A DNA stretch of 64,000 bases from Todiramphus chloris collaris. Its lineage: Eukaryota; Chordata; Aves; Coraciiformes; Alcedinidae. The stretch's first letter is position 1. Each line of letters begins with the position of its first letter. Of the stretch, positions 35,865 to 48,351 are shown one piece after another. The stretch covers positions 28,220,970 through 28,284,969 of the forward strand of contig JANVCC010000021.1 of NCBI GenBank assembly GCA_025345505.1. The letters run 5' to 3'. The notes under the pieces are model-generated. The model made no database searches and was not told the DNA's origin. It worked only from the letters and a program-made list of their open reading frames with translations. The position numbers and the translations under genes were made by a program.

Positions 35865-36469
35865 TTAGACAGAGGTAGAAACTTCCTCCCTCCAGATTTC
35901 CTCTGTGGTCTTGAAGGCCTGGGATTCCTGGTAGCTGGACTTAGTAAAGACCAAGGCAAAGGTGGCATTCAGTAACTCCGCCTTCTCTCTATCCTCGGTC
36001 ACCAGGGCACCCACTTCATTCAGCAGCGGGCCCACATTTCCTCTAGACTTCCTTTTGCCTCCAACACACTTGAAAAAGCTTTTCTTGTTGCCCTTGACCT
36101 CCCTCGCCAGGTTTAGTTCTAGAGAGGCCTTAGCTTTCCTGGTTGCATCCCTGCATCCTCTGACAACCTCCCTGTATTCTTCCCAAGTGCCTGCCCCTCC
36201 TTCCATGTTCTGTATAATTCCTTCTTCTGCTTAAGTTTGTTTAGCAGCTCCCTGCTCAGCCATGCAGGTCTCCTAACTCTCCTACTTGATTTCCTACTCT
36301 TTGGGATGCACTGATCTTGAGCCTGGAGGAAATGGTGCTTGAATATTAGCCAGCTTCCTTGGACCCCTTGCCTTCTAGGGCCCTGTCCCATGGGACTTTT
36401 CCAAGCAGTTCCCTGAGGAGGCCAAGTTGTGTGTGCCAGTTCAGGGAGATTATCTGTCAGCAAAGTCAC
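35865..36469 (-). pseudogene. CR1 ORF2 linker remnants upstream of the reverse transcriptase
   Basis: Two overlapping frames (36469-36119 and 36206-35865) carry consecutive pieces of the endonuclease-RT linker. The first reads SWLIFKHHFLQAQDQCIPKS and RPAWLSRELLNKLKQKKELY. The second reads WEEYREVVRGCRDATRKAKA and, after GNKKSFFKCVGGKRKSRGNV, the EKAELLNATFALVFT block just before the polymerase. The overlap marks one frameshift near 36150-36190. Confidence 0.9.
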
Positions 36470-36490
36470 TACTAAAATAGCAAGGAGAAT

Positions 36491-39400
36491 ATTCTCCTGC
36501 TAGTTTAGGTCTCTTCACCTAGAGACATGCCAGCCTGGAGGAGGATGGACTTTGTGCCTTGGACAGGGAAAGTCAGGGCTAGCCATGCAGCAGCTGCTTG
36601 GGTCAGCTCAGCTGTATTCCAAATTCACACTTTGAATTTGGTCTGGATCAGTTCCCCCATCTGATTCATTGTTTGGCCACACCGTGGGAATTAGGGGCTC
36701 AGGACATGGAGAGAATGACAGAAGGGGACAGGGTGAGTCCCCCAGTGATGCTGGTGTGCACAGCCTGTGAAACTGCAACCAGCTCAGCTGCTGGAGAAAC
36801 ACTGAGCTCACAGGGGCACCAGAGCTTTAACTTGCTTATTGAAACCATTGTTAGGGCTCAAATGAGGTGACAAGAGCTCCCACAGCTTCGGCTACATCAA
36901 AATCTTGCTCGGCCAGCACATCCCACTGCTCAGCACCAGCAGTGTCTCTGATGAGCACTTCCAGATTAAGCCCAGAAGCAGCACTATGGTGGGAATAGGC
37001 AGAGGGCATGGTGGATGTGAGCAGGGAGCTGAGGGGATTGTTCGGAGGTCCATGAGTAAATATGTGCCATGGGGGTGTGTGTATGTGTGGGAGTGGCAGT
37101 CAAGTTTCACCTCACTTGGGAGTGGGACTTTTAGGGGTAGTGAAAATAAGGAGGCAGAGACATTTCTCCTGGAAAAGAGAGAAAAGGGAAGAGCCCTTGA
37201 CTGTGCCTGCTTCATTTTCTTCCTCCCACTGCCAGGACCCCCCCCCCCCAGCTCTCAGGTCCCAGAGTCCTGCTCCCTACTAGGACCCCACACCCTTCAG
37301 CAGAAGCACAGCACTGAGTCTGCCCTGGCTGTGTGAGTTTTGCACCTTAACTGCTCCATGGAGAGGGGCAGGAATGAACCCCTGAAGGGCTGTTTGTGAA
37401 AGGATGGAGAGGAAGGAAAAGACTAAAGTTGAGCACCTGCATCAGTTGCATGGAGTCTATAGGATGAAAGTGCAGAGGTTTTCTTAGTCTTCATTGCCTA
37501 AAGTCCAGCTAGAAACATGTTTCCACTCACCTTTGTAGAAGTGAGAAATCAGAGCTGATGCTAAATATAGATGAAATAAAGGATGCAGTGGAGAACAACA
37601 GTTCTTTTTTAGCTTCCTGAACTAAGATGTGTGATAACATCTTGTACTACTCTCTGTACTACTCTGTGTATATTTGGGGGTGTCCTGCCTATCATAACAT
37701 GAAGTAGATGTAATTCATCATGTCCTGCGGCCCAAAATATGCTGTTACTGTGAGAAGCAATAGTATGAATAGCACTAGAGCATCCATGGTTTTGTCTCAT
37801 TTATTTTCAAGGCAAATGTGTTTGTTTGGGTTTCTCAGCTGCCAACATTACAATCTCAGCCTCAGATTTGAAAGACAGACTGTACTAATTTTTATTTGCA
37901 TATCAGCACTGATCTTTTTTTCTTTAAGTGTACAACAGGCAAATTTTTCCACCAGTGACATTTGTCCAACCTGGTTGTCTTCAGAGGATTCTCATGGAAA
38001 AGGCAAAATGGAGGTGTTTCATCAATACGTTTTCCAACACTTCACAAATTCAGCTACTGGGGAAACTAAGGAATGAAGAGATGGTACAACTTATTTCACA
38101 GGCACAGAGCAGACAAGTAGAAGAAGCCTGTCTTTTGTCTACCTTGGTACTGTCTCAGATAGACAATACTATAAAATGTTATTTTCTTGGAAGACAGTGA
38201 ATATATATATATATTTTTTTTTTATTAGCAAATAAGAAACAGATTCAGATCTTTCTCCCTTTGATAAATTCAGTACTGAAGAAAAAAAAAGGCAGTTGTC
38301 ACTAGAAGGAAAAAACTGTTTCTATAGAGTCAGCTGATTTACTAATATTGTGCCTTCTTTACTATAAGACCTTTGCAAAATGGAGCCCAACTTCATCAAA
38401 GCAAAAATAAAATAAACCCCAGAAGATGCATTTAGCAGCTCTTGCTCACTTCATGTTCCAGTTGGTTTTGCATCCGTCTGCCTATTTGTCTAATAAAAAA
38501 AAAAAAGATCTAAGAGTGTTCATATAAGAGCTGACCCTAGTTTATATTGATTTCAAAACAGTTTAGTTTAAATGACACCATCCTGAACTGCTGAACAACC
38601 TGAGAAATAATCACTTTTACTGTTTCTTGTAAGGAAACAAATGACCTATCTTCTTTCATTTTTTCTGTGTGTCATCTTCGTTCCCCTCCCTTCTGTTGAA
38701 TGTGCATCCCCAAGCATGAAAAAAACATCTTTGGCAAGGATTTTAATAGCTGTTGTTAGCAGTTCTGGCACCAACTCGTAATTTCAAAGGCTTCTCTACT
38801 CCCTGTTAGTGGCTGAGCAAGGAGTGGAAGCAGTTGTCTCTTTCTGCAGCCCCACTGGAGAGAGATGCTATAGCAGTCCTGGGCTGTGTCTGCACAGACC
38901 ACAGCAGATAGATACCAGCTTGTTCTGTCCAGACTGAAGCACGGCCCCAGCTCCAGTCCAGGAGCTATATGTCCCGTGGCGTACAACACTATGCTGTGTG
39001 CTCCCATATGCAGTACTAAGCCATCTGTAGTGCTTTGGGATCATTGCCAGTACTTTCTGTATGTTGATGCTGCACTGCACCAGTATGGCTATACTTTTAA
39101 ATTTATTAGAGCAGTGGGGAAAATGAGATACTGACACTGGCTGTACCTACACTGCTTCCCTAAAAGCCAGGCTTGAGCAGTGAGCTAAAGCCTGCCATAT
39201 CCCCTTGCATGCTTACATGCTCTGCAACTCAGCAGCTCCTGGTGCCTCTGTGTCAGGCAATGCAGGTACCCTTCTGGAAGGAGATCTTGTTGCCTGGCTT
39301 GTGGCTGTTTGATGCTCAGCTCTTTGCCAGTGGAATTAACTCCAAGTTTGACCTAGTGCAAAGGGGTAGCCCAAGTCCGAGCTTTCTCATGTGAGAATAG

Positions 39401-42400
39401 AAGTTGAAGAGAAACCTGAACTTGAGGCTGGCCTTAGACCTTTGGTTTAACTACACTGCAGAGATATCTACTGAGACAAGAAGAGTCAATCACTGTGACC
39501 AAAATGCAATTCCCCAGAGCAAAAATGGCAACAATAGTCACTAGGAAGTTCTGTTAAACAGTATAAGCTTATAAACTATGCTAAACTTTGGATATCTCCT
39601 TATTTGTAGATCAGTTGTAGTGTAGAAGGGGATAAGATTGTCTGTCAAAAAACATAGCCTGCTAAGAAGAATTAGATGACTAAAAATTTTAATTTTCTGA
39701 CTTAATATGGATGCAAGATTAAAACAGACATGATGGAATACTATCCTTCTGATATACGTCTCATGGAAACATTTTCCAGGTTTGACACATTTTTCCACAA
39801 TCCTTTTGCTCTGTAGGATCCTGTGATCAACTGTTTGTGGCCTTAACAAAGGGCAGCAGGAAGTAAATGACACTGAAACCTTTTGTTTTGAGACCCCAGG
39901 AAATAAAACCTTAGGAAAGTAGAGTCATTATAGTGCTGATGATAAGAATTAGTTTACTTCAGCTGAAAATATATAAATAATGTTTGAGTTAAAGTAAATT
40001 GTCCCTCTTTCCCTCACTCATTTCTACAGCTTTTCCAACATTAGGTTTTCAGTTATCTTATTACGCCATGCTTAAACTTTATCAACCATACTGTGTAAGA
40101 TAAAAAGATAACCAGCTATGCCTGAATAGAAAGAATTAATAGAATCATATGAAACAAAGTGTTCTCTGCAAAATATTTAAAATGCAGACCTTTGTATCAT
40201 TTTAAGCTACTTTGGATCAAAAGAAATAATAAGACCATATTTTTATGTATATAATGTGCACTATATATGATATATATGAGTTTGTTAAATGAGATCTAAA
40301 TTCACCTCTTCCTTGTATTGTCTTTTCTCTGCAAATTTTTGTATAATAATAAACTGAAATAAGAAAGGTATATATTTAGGCACACAAACTTATATACAAC
40401 TTGAGTGTCTAAAAATACCTATATTGTGCTACTCTTCCTTGCTTCACCTCACTTTAGATGGTGTCAATAAATTTGTCTTTATAGACTAGTGCTATGTGTT
40501 GCTCAGGTAGATGTGGTAGTTACAGGTTTACCAGTCTCAGCTATATACCATCCATGAACTCCTCACCACTGGCTCTTCCTCTAAACTTCTGAGTAGCTTC
40601 AGGCTATAATCTGCGGTTACAATTAAAACAAAATAAATGGATCTACCACAAGTACGTTTCATTCATCCATCTGAACATGGACATGTATTGATTCAGGGTG
40701 CAGGCTGGGCAAAATTCAGCTTTTGATCGGCAGTTGATTTCTATTTGCAGTCACAGTAAAGCTAAAATAGGAACTCTGTCTCACTGGAGAGGGTAATTAC
40801 TCAGCCCTCCTGTGGACTTCAGGGAGCTAAGGAAGTAATGCATAAAAGAAAGCTCTATGAATACAGAACCATTGTGAATAAAGCCAAACAGTAGTATTTC
40901 ATTAAAATGATTTAAATTACTTCAATCAAGAACCTGAAAGTTAGGAGATGCCAATTCTCTTTTTTGTATTTGTTAACTCTCCATTGCGAAGTCATCTGCA
41001 GGACAGGTAGAGGCTATTTATAAAACGTGGCTTATGTACTTAGGTGTACTTCAGTATTTATGGCTTCTCTCAGCCCATTGCAGACTTGGGGCAGAGCAAT
41101 ATCAAATAGACAAGAATTATGAGTGTGAGTTGGAGTTCAGTATGAGCTCAAGCCAATGTGACAAGTGAGACATGGTATGACAAACTATTTATCTGAGGTG
41201 GTCCCTGAATCAACGATTCATCAACCTCCATCACACATATTCTAGCCATTGGATCAGCCATTAGATTAAACACTAATCTGTATTTCATTAGTCTGACAAG
41301 AGGAAATGCCAACACACTTATCAGAAGGACAAATTTCAAGTACTTTGATGCTAAGTGATGGTCTTTTAAGCTGTGAAGTAGGGACATAAACCTTTACTGA
41401 GTAACAGCACCTTGGCCTTAAGTCGGTCTGATTCAACTTGTTGTATATAGATATATATGGGAAGAAAATTTGTTGTACTAAAAACCTGTGCTAGCATAAA
41501 CTGGCCTGAGATCAGATCTTGACCTCGTGGGACTGGGATAGTGGTGAGTGCTTTTGACAGACTATTCAATAGGTTGCCCAGATCATCTCTGATATATATT
41601 CGGACAATTAAACTGATTGAATCTGGACGTGAGAAGGAAACTTCACAGATTTCAGCTTTGTTTACATGGGTTGAAAGCGATTCTCCAGGGTGCATCCACT
41701 GCTTATAACCGCTCAGCTGTAAATGTGAATGAAGGCTGGAGAAACAAAAAGCTGCCTATGTAGACAAACCACTTGGCTCGGTGCCCTCTTCAGTGTTTAC
41801 CCAGGCTGCAGTCTGTTTTAGCAAAAGAAATCAAAGAATAAATATGCTCTAAGGTCTAAAGATTCTCTCAGCTATGTAAAATCCAGAATAGGGGCTGGGC
41901 AGGGCAGCTGCTCATTTGCATTCCTGGCATCCGGTGCTAATGACTGGAAGAAAATTGAAGAAATGCTGATTTTGAGAGGAAGTAATGTTTAAAGGAAAAC
42001 CACACCTAACATAAAGCACTTCTCCCCCCCCCCCCCCCCAATTTTTGCACTTTCTGTGCTCTTTAGTTGAGAGGGTTTTTTTGAGTTTGCACATAGTTGA
42101 GATGCTCTCATACCAGACATTTTTTTTATACAGCATGTGTGTATATTTTTGTAACTATGTGGTGCTCTCCAGAGACTCTTTTCTAGGCTGACCTCTTCTC
42201 TCCCAGTTGTCTCACTGCAGCTTCCTTGAGATGTCTCTCCTGCAAGGCTGGGTCTTCCTTTGTCCCAGAATTTTCCACACTCAGATACACTTGCCCTGGA
42301 TGTTGCCCTTTTATTTTATTTCATTTCCTAATTTATAATTACTGTTCCTCTAGCCTTTCTTTCTCAATATTGTAAAAAATGTAAATTACAAAGGTAATTG

Positions 42401-43200
42401 TAGTTGAGCATACCTGTGGAGCTTTCTACTGCAGCAGTTTTTGTCTTCAGATTTACAAAACCTCTGAATGAATCTGGGCTGTAAATGCCAATACTTGGAG
42501 GCTGTTTGTGTTTACTAGAGGAAGTTTGGTTTGGAGAACTGATCACAGAACTGGAAGTATGAGTTGCTAAGCTTTCCCCATCTCTGCCTGTGGCAATTTC
42601 TAAACCGTTTTTTCCCTAACAGGACTTGCTAATGTTTGTAATACCTTGCTAACGTTTATAATATCTTCCAACATTCAGATAGGTAGAAGATGATGGTATG
42701 CAGCTAATTTTTTGGACTGATCCCCAGTTAGACCACTGGAAAAAAAAGTGGAAAGATGAACATCTTTTAACTGTGTTGACAAAAGAAAGACAGTGCCACA
42801 TTTGCACAAATGACTTTGCTCTGACAGCTGGTCTACATCACTAAGTACAGTCCTTCCTTTATTCCTCAGTAGGGCAACAAGATGGAACTTCCCATTCTCT
42901 GCTACTTTAGCAGAAAGTGGGAGGCTCTGGTCTCGTATTAAGAAACCGTTACTCTTGTTTTCTACACTGAGGTGCCATTGACATATAATGAAAAATTCAG
43001 TGCAAAATTGTGCTTTTATTTTCCTTGCCATTGTGCACTTTTTGTCAGCACCTGAACCTATATAGACCATGTGTTTGAGTTATCACCTGATGCAGCTCTG
43101 CTTATGTGTAGTTCCTTTCCTGTATTGGTTTTGTGGTGGTGTTTCTCTGGCCCTATTTCCTGCAGCAAACCTCTGTCTCCGGTAGGACAACCAAAAAGAT
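36491..43200. other. Unique DNA with simple-sequence runs, no confirmed gene
   Basis: 6.7 kb without a recognised gene. It contains C12 at 37238-37249, (AT)n at 38200-38214, C16 at 42024-42039 and an imperfect 20-base tandem (CTTGCTAATGTTTGTAATAC) at 42625-42664. Frames at 36905-37336, 41366-41695 and 42675-43070 (109-143 codons) show no domain. 38860-39400 is somewhat more GC-rich and texture-wise may hide an old DNA transposon, but I cannot name one. Confidence 0.4.
42024..42039. repeat. Poly(C) run, 16 bases
   Basis: Uninterrupted C16 flanked by TTCT and AATTTTT. The length is likely to vary between individuals or assemblies. Confidence 0.95.
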
Positions 43201-43265
43201 GAAATCCCAGCTCACTTGAAGTTAATGGCAGAACAATCATTGACTTTAACAGGGTCATAATTTCA
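43201..43265. repeat. Old palindromic interspersed repeat (MITE-like)
   Basis: Left arm GAAATCCCAGCTCACTTGAA... (43201-43228) and right arm CATTGACTTTAACAGGG...ATTTC (43238-43264) are imperfect reverse complements. Words of the type CATTGAAGTCAATGG...CATTGACTTCAATGGG are a frequent dispersed repeat in reptile and bird genomes, from memory. The name of the family is not recalled with confidence. Confidence 0.45.
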
Positions 43266-43689
43266 GTGCCTAACACCATAAAGCAGCTTTCAGTATAATT
43301 GATTTCCTGAATTGCATTCACTGAATATATGGCTTCTTCTAAGGATTTCTCAGTGTTGTTTATTCAGAAAGTACCCTCAGCGGCTTCCGACTTCTCTTTT
43401 CATTCCTCTGTAACAACAAATTTCATTGTTATAATATTTCATTATAAATTTAGGGTTTACCTGAATAAAGAATGGGATAATGACCTGTCTAAACTCACAA
43501 TGGCACAGAATAATCAGTTCTGAGGTCCTACAGGATTCTTAAAACATTAGCAGCTGAAATTTCACAATCATAAAAAAGTCTATCCCACATCTCAAAATCA
43601 GCATGGAGAACTGTCTTCCCCAGTAGAAATGGGTTTTAAATTCAAGGAATTGAGTCAAAATCAAGTTAAAACCCCTTACCAACAGCTTC
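43266..43689. other. Spacer, no gene seen
   Basis: About 420 bases of unique DNA before a CR1 3' end. Confidence 0.5.
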
Positions 43690-43953
43690 GGGCATCAGGA
43701 CTAAAGTTGCGTCAGGGGAAGTTTAGATTAGCTATTAGGAGGAAGTTCTTCACTGAGAGGGTGGTTAGACACTGGAACAGCCTGCCCAGGGAGGTGGTGG
43801 AGTCACCATCCCTGGAGGTGTTTAAAGAACGATTAGATGTGGAGCTTGAGGATATGGTGTAGTGGTTAGAGAAATGCTAGGACAAAGGTTGGACTTGATG
43901 ACCCTGGAGGTCTTTTCCAACCATAATGATTCTATGATTCTATGATTCTATGA
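43690..43953 (+). mobile_element. CR1 LINE 3' end, short, plus strand
   Basis: Encodes only the last part of ORF2 ([19 protein letters not shown], then [19 protein letters not shown], ending VELEDMV at 43862). The 3' UTR with ACTTGATGACCCTGGAGGTC follows, and the tail carries three ATTCTATG units to 43953. The frame over this short piece is undamaged, and the upstream Met at 43629 is outside the element. The 3' UTR wording matches the group of copies at 3476-3882 and 7619-8136 better than the CTTTAAAGGTCCC group. Confidence 0.94.
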
Positions 43954-46043
43954 CTAACCCTGAACCTTTGTTTTGAAGTTTCACTGGACTTCAATGGTAA
44001 TTGAATTAGGACAGACTCACTCTCAGCTGTCCCCAAATCTGAACTCAGAAGCAAGTTTTGCTGGTTTGATTTCCTCCATGAAAATTGGATAGATGTATCT
44101 CAAGTTATTTTATCAGCAACAGAGCAAGCTGGAGATGCTCTGGTTAATGTGAAGACAGGGAGGTGATTTATAGTTAGAGGGAAGATAGAGAAAATCTAGA
44201 CCTCTTTAGAATAAGAGTACATGGAACCATTTTTGCATGCAGCAAGTAGGAAGGATGGCAAAGGGAGATGAACAACATGCAGCAGAGGTGGTCTGATAGT
44301 GGTGTCAGGAGCATGTACCAGGTCATTAGGACTAAAAATGGATTTCCACACCACAGCTTGTCACCCTCCAGACCCTGCCCCCTACCCAAGTACTGAGAAC
44401 ACTTTATCCAATAACACTGTCTTTTTTTAGCAGTCTTACAATAGTATGTATTTAGCACACTATCGCATAATTAAATATCACAACATGTCATTACATATTG
44501 CGATATGTAATACCACATAGTGCATAGAATGCCGTTATCTTCTGTAGTGTGTAAGTAAGTTCATCTAAGTATCAAGAGAACATGGTTAACAGTCTATAGT
44601 TTCTGTGTGGCACGTAAACTCATTCAACGTGAATCAGTAGTAAAACCAGAACGACATATATTCAGGGGAAAATGGGCTTGACAAATAAGGTCAATAAAAT
44701 TTTTATCTGTAAATCACCCAGAGCACAACAAATATTGTTGTTTGGATCTGTACAGTCAAAGAAGGAATCAGAAAATGGAGTAACCTCTGAAAATCAATTA
44801 GCATCTTGGCTGAAAGCACTGATAGAGTAAACATGGATATTTTTATGAATCATAAAAACATGCCAAAGAGAAGCATTCTACCTGATGACCACAAAACTGC
44901 ATAGACATGAAATGTGATGTTGTTAATAAATACATACACCCCTTAATCAAACTACTGCAGGTAGAAACCCACAATTTTGTAAGAAAACGTCAAATAAAAT
45001 TACAGTGCTGTTTATGAACAGATGTTCTCTCTGTATCTTTGATTATATTTATTGCAGCCTTATTCTACTGAGTTGAATCCCACTATTAGCATTAGAGGAA
45101 AAGTCTATTTGCTTGATTGTGATAGTAGTAATTTTTATTTGAGTTCCAGCTTCTCAATTGTGGTCAAAGCTTTAGTCAATGTAACCTGATAAAATCACTG
45201 AAAGAGACCTCTTGCCTGCTTGACAGCATATTGTAACCTTGTCTCACCCACATGGTGATGTCCAGCCCAGGTATGTACTGACAGGGTCGTGTTTATGCCA
45301 ATTGATTTGTTGGCTTATGTGTATTAGAGAGAAGGCTTTATAATCTTGTGCTTTCAATTCGTGACCAGCTTTCTAGAAACCAGATTGGAAGTAAACTGTG
45401 CTCTAAGCCAAGCAATCACAGGGTTTCACGTGAACAAGTTAGGAGCTTGTGCCAGATCTGAAGTTGCTAACTGATTTATCCATTTTGTTGGTAGGCTATT
45501 TAGAAGAGAACATATGTTTATTAGACCCCTGACTGAGCTAAACACAGAAGTTTCTGTAAGACATGATGAGTTTTTTCCTGAAAGAACCAAATGAAATGAA
45601 ACTAGTTGAACTGTAATTAATTTGGTTTCTTCTGGTCTTACTCCACAGCATGTAAGACAAGGTAAAAAAGGAGAGGCAATTGCCAAGAATTCATGACTCA
45701 CCCTCAGCTCTGACAATCAGTCAAACATTTCCATGTGACTGATGGGTGGTAAGTGCTTCCTGAAGCCTCTTTGAAGCTTTAATGAAGAACACCTGTAGCT
45801 GAGGTGGCATTTATGTGGCAAATCAATGTGGCCATTAAAACCATCCCTGGACCTGTGCTTCAAGTTTAGCTTTAACAACAGCCCACCCTTGGCATGAGGG
45901 CATGAGGCTGTGCTGACCTGATGGCTGCCCTTACCAGAGGAGGCACATCCAGCTCTCAAAATCGCCCTACTACAGGCTGCTAAAGTGCAAGATGCTCATA
46001 GTCAGGGAGGGCTTTATGATGATGTGTTCATACTTTATGAGGG
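43954..46043. other. Unique DNA with one perfect hairpin, no gene seen
   Basis: No gene recognised. A perfect 9-bp stem with a four-base loop lies at 44490-44511 (ATTACATAT-TGCG-ATATGTAAT), inside an outer CACTAT/ATAGTG pair (44458-44463 and 44517-44522). Confidence 0.5.
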
Positions 46044-46177
46044 TTCTCCTTTCCCTTCCTTTCCCTCTCCTCTCCTCTCCTTTCCCTCTCCTCTCCTTTC
46101 CCTCTCCTCTCCTTTCCCTCTCCTCTCCTTTCCCTCTCCTCTCCCTCTCCTCTCCTCTCCTCTCCTCTCCTCCTCCC
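46044..46177. repeat. 134-base uninterrupted pyrimidine tract with 16-base period
   Basis: Every base on the plus strand is C or T. A 16-base unit TTTCCCTCTCCTCTCC recurs at 46081, 46097 and 46113, with a further partial copy at 46129. (TCTCC)n follows. Frames through it encode only P/S/L/F repeats and are artefacts. Confidence 0.97.
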
Positions 46178-48351
46178 ACCCCCTGGCTCCATTTTAAATC
46201 ATTGATGTGATTCGCAGACATTCTTGTGCCAGGATATAAATCACTCACCTCCCAACAGCTATTCATGTATCTGCAGCAAAGTGCTTTCTGTGTGGTAATT
46301 TGAAAGGCAATGAGGGAAAACTGGTACAGATCAATAATGTAGGATTTTTGGGGTGTTTAGCAGAGAAAATGGAATGCAGGATATTCTTTGAGGATAAAAC
46401 ATCTGTTACAGACCATTACAAATAGGGGAACTGGGATTTAATGGTAAGTCTGGCACGTGGCACTGTTATTGTCCTAACCAAATAAAGGATATGTGTTTAC
46501 AAGGAATACACTAATGCTTGATGAGGCATAGATAACACCATAAAATATCAGTTGCTTCATATATTTATGAGCTGAACAGTGACTATTACTGATTTTGTAG
46601 AAAAGTCTAGCTTGCATTAAAAGGCTCATGATGAGGAATTTTATAACTGCAAACACCAATGACATTAAAGAAGACAAAGCTGAATGCTGCAGTGCACATA
46701 AGGAAATATGTTGTCTGAAAAAAATGCTATTAGCTGTGCTGTGCTTTGAACTTTTTATTTCCCACCTGTGGGGCTGAGGTGAGCAAACATAAATTTGGCC
46801 TCCCAGGAGAGCCACTGACCCCACCCTGGTTAAGAACATCCAAAATCTTCCTGGTTCCCTTCAACAGGAGGTGGCCCCTGAGGTGTCTCCTTGGAGAACT
46901 ATGGGAAAAGGTAGTGTGTTTTACAGGATGCTTTGAGAAGAAATAAACCACATTCAGAACATGTGTGTAAAGTTAGTTCCCACTTATAGAGTGTGATGTG
47001 ATTTAGTCTTCAAACAGAGCTAAGGAATGAGAAAGCTTTCTTACTTGTGAGAACATTTCTTAAATGAACTATCAGAAAACATCAAACTGCATCTCCATCT
47101 GATGTACAATGAGGAGCCCTTTATGAATTGCATTTATTTATTTATTTATTTGTTTATTTATTTTGGAGAGGCAGGGGTGTGGAGGTGTTAGTAGTAGATA
47201 GTGGATTCTGAAAATAATTTTGGCAGTTTTGTACCATGCAACCTCTCAGCTTTCTGCTTCCACAATAATCTACAAGTGGAGTACCCTGTATTTGCTTTTC
47301 TTTGGGTGGAACTACAGTGTATTACTCTAAGACTTTTCTCACTGTAAGAAATGGGTTCCCTAAGATGTCATGGCATGTAGTTTCTAGAATACTGTTGAAT
47401 AAGGGATGCAAAATATTTTACTTGACACTTCATATTGCTCCTGATTGCCAACTTGAAAATTACAGCAGCAGTGACAAAAACTAAAAGATCTGTTCTGCTG
47501 GCCTGATTCATTGGAAAACAATATATTTTTGTGCAAGCTGTCATGGTGAAATCCCCTTGAAGCGTTACTCAACATGACTGGATTGCAGAGTCAGGTCCTC
47601 TTTGAATAAAAGTCTTTAACTTTCAGAAGACTTCAAGGAGTGTGGTTTCATCATTACAGCAAAAATAGACGCCAATGAAGAAAGGATTAGTTTTCCCATC
47701 TCTTGCTGAATCCTTGAAGACTTTTATATGATTCAGTGTGTTTTATGAGCTGTGTTTCCAGGAATGCTGGCAGAAAACAGGCTAACCACTATTTCACCAT
47801 CATGTCAGCTTTATTTTAACCGGCCTCCACTGACTTTTGGAAAAACGAGGAGCAATAGGAGCCATCACCAGCTCTGTTTGTGTATACCTCTGACTTGTTA
47901 CCTGACCTTGCCAGCCTGCCTGCTTTATCATCTTTACAGCACACATGGGTCCCGTGAAATTACTTCAGAAGGGAGGAACGGTGCAAAGCGTGGAACAACT
48001 TTGTCCTCTGAGTGGAGGAGGCAGGAGCCCAGCCAGCAAAATGAGCTGTTTCCAAATCCTCAGCTCACTGCGTTTTCTGGTAAGGTGTTGTGCAGTACTG
48101 CCTCTGTGGTGTCCATTCAAAGGTGACTGTCTGGATTGTGAGCTGGGAGTGAAACCCTGCCCCTGCCTCTCCCTCCCCTCCCACACCTGACCCATTTTAT
48201 ATATTTTTATAAGATGCTGGGATAAAATATATGGTAATTTTTTTAGGCTGGCCAAGACAGAATCTGGTATCCAGCTCATCCCAAAGGAGTGGTGCTTATG
48301 TACAGTCTGTGCATATATATATATATATCCTTTTTTCTCTGGGAGCAATGG
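46178..48351. other. Unique DNA with (ATTT)n, no gene seen
   Basis: Contains (ATTT)n at 47132-47164 and (AT)n at 48313-48328. Frames at 46474-46951 and 47752-48190 have no domain. Confidence 0.5.

Larger units (their letters stand above)
34300..36490 (-). mobile_element. CR1 LINE, 2.2 kb, with reverse transcriptase, minus strand
   Basis: The longest CR1 in the window. Its 3' end is at 34300 (TAGATTCATAGATTCAGAG, a diverged tail, followed by antisense 3' UTR). Reading leftwards on the minus strand from about 36430, ORF2 gives LLRELLGKVPWDRALEGKG, then SWLIFKHHFLQAQDQCIP, the ELLNKLKQKKELYRTWKEGQ linker, RDATRKAKASLELNLAREVK, the reverse transcriptase (35740-34874) and the C-terminal part (34950-34387). 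At least three frame changes separate these pieces. The endonuclease domain is missing through 5' truncation near 36490. It is an inactive fossil. Confidence 0.95.

Noticed and set aside
38860..39400. Old hAT-type DNA transposon
   Set aside because: The texture is suggestive, but I could not find terminal inverted repeats or an 8-bp target duplication.
42675..43321. Two consecutive minus-strand frames (131 and 87 codons)
   Set aside because: No recognisable family; the second crosses the palindromic repeat at 43201-43265.
45985..46210. Proline/serine/leucine-rich small proteins
   Set aside because: Products of the pyrimidine tract only.
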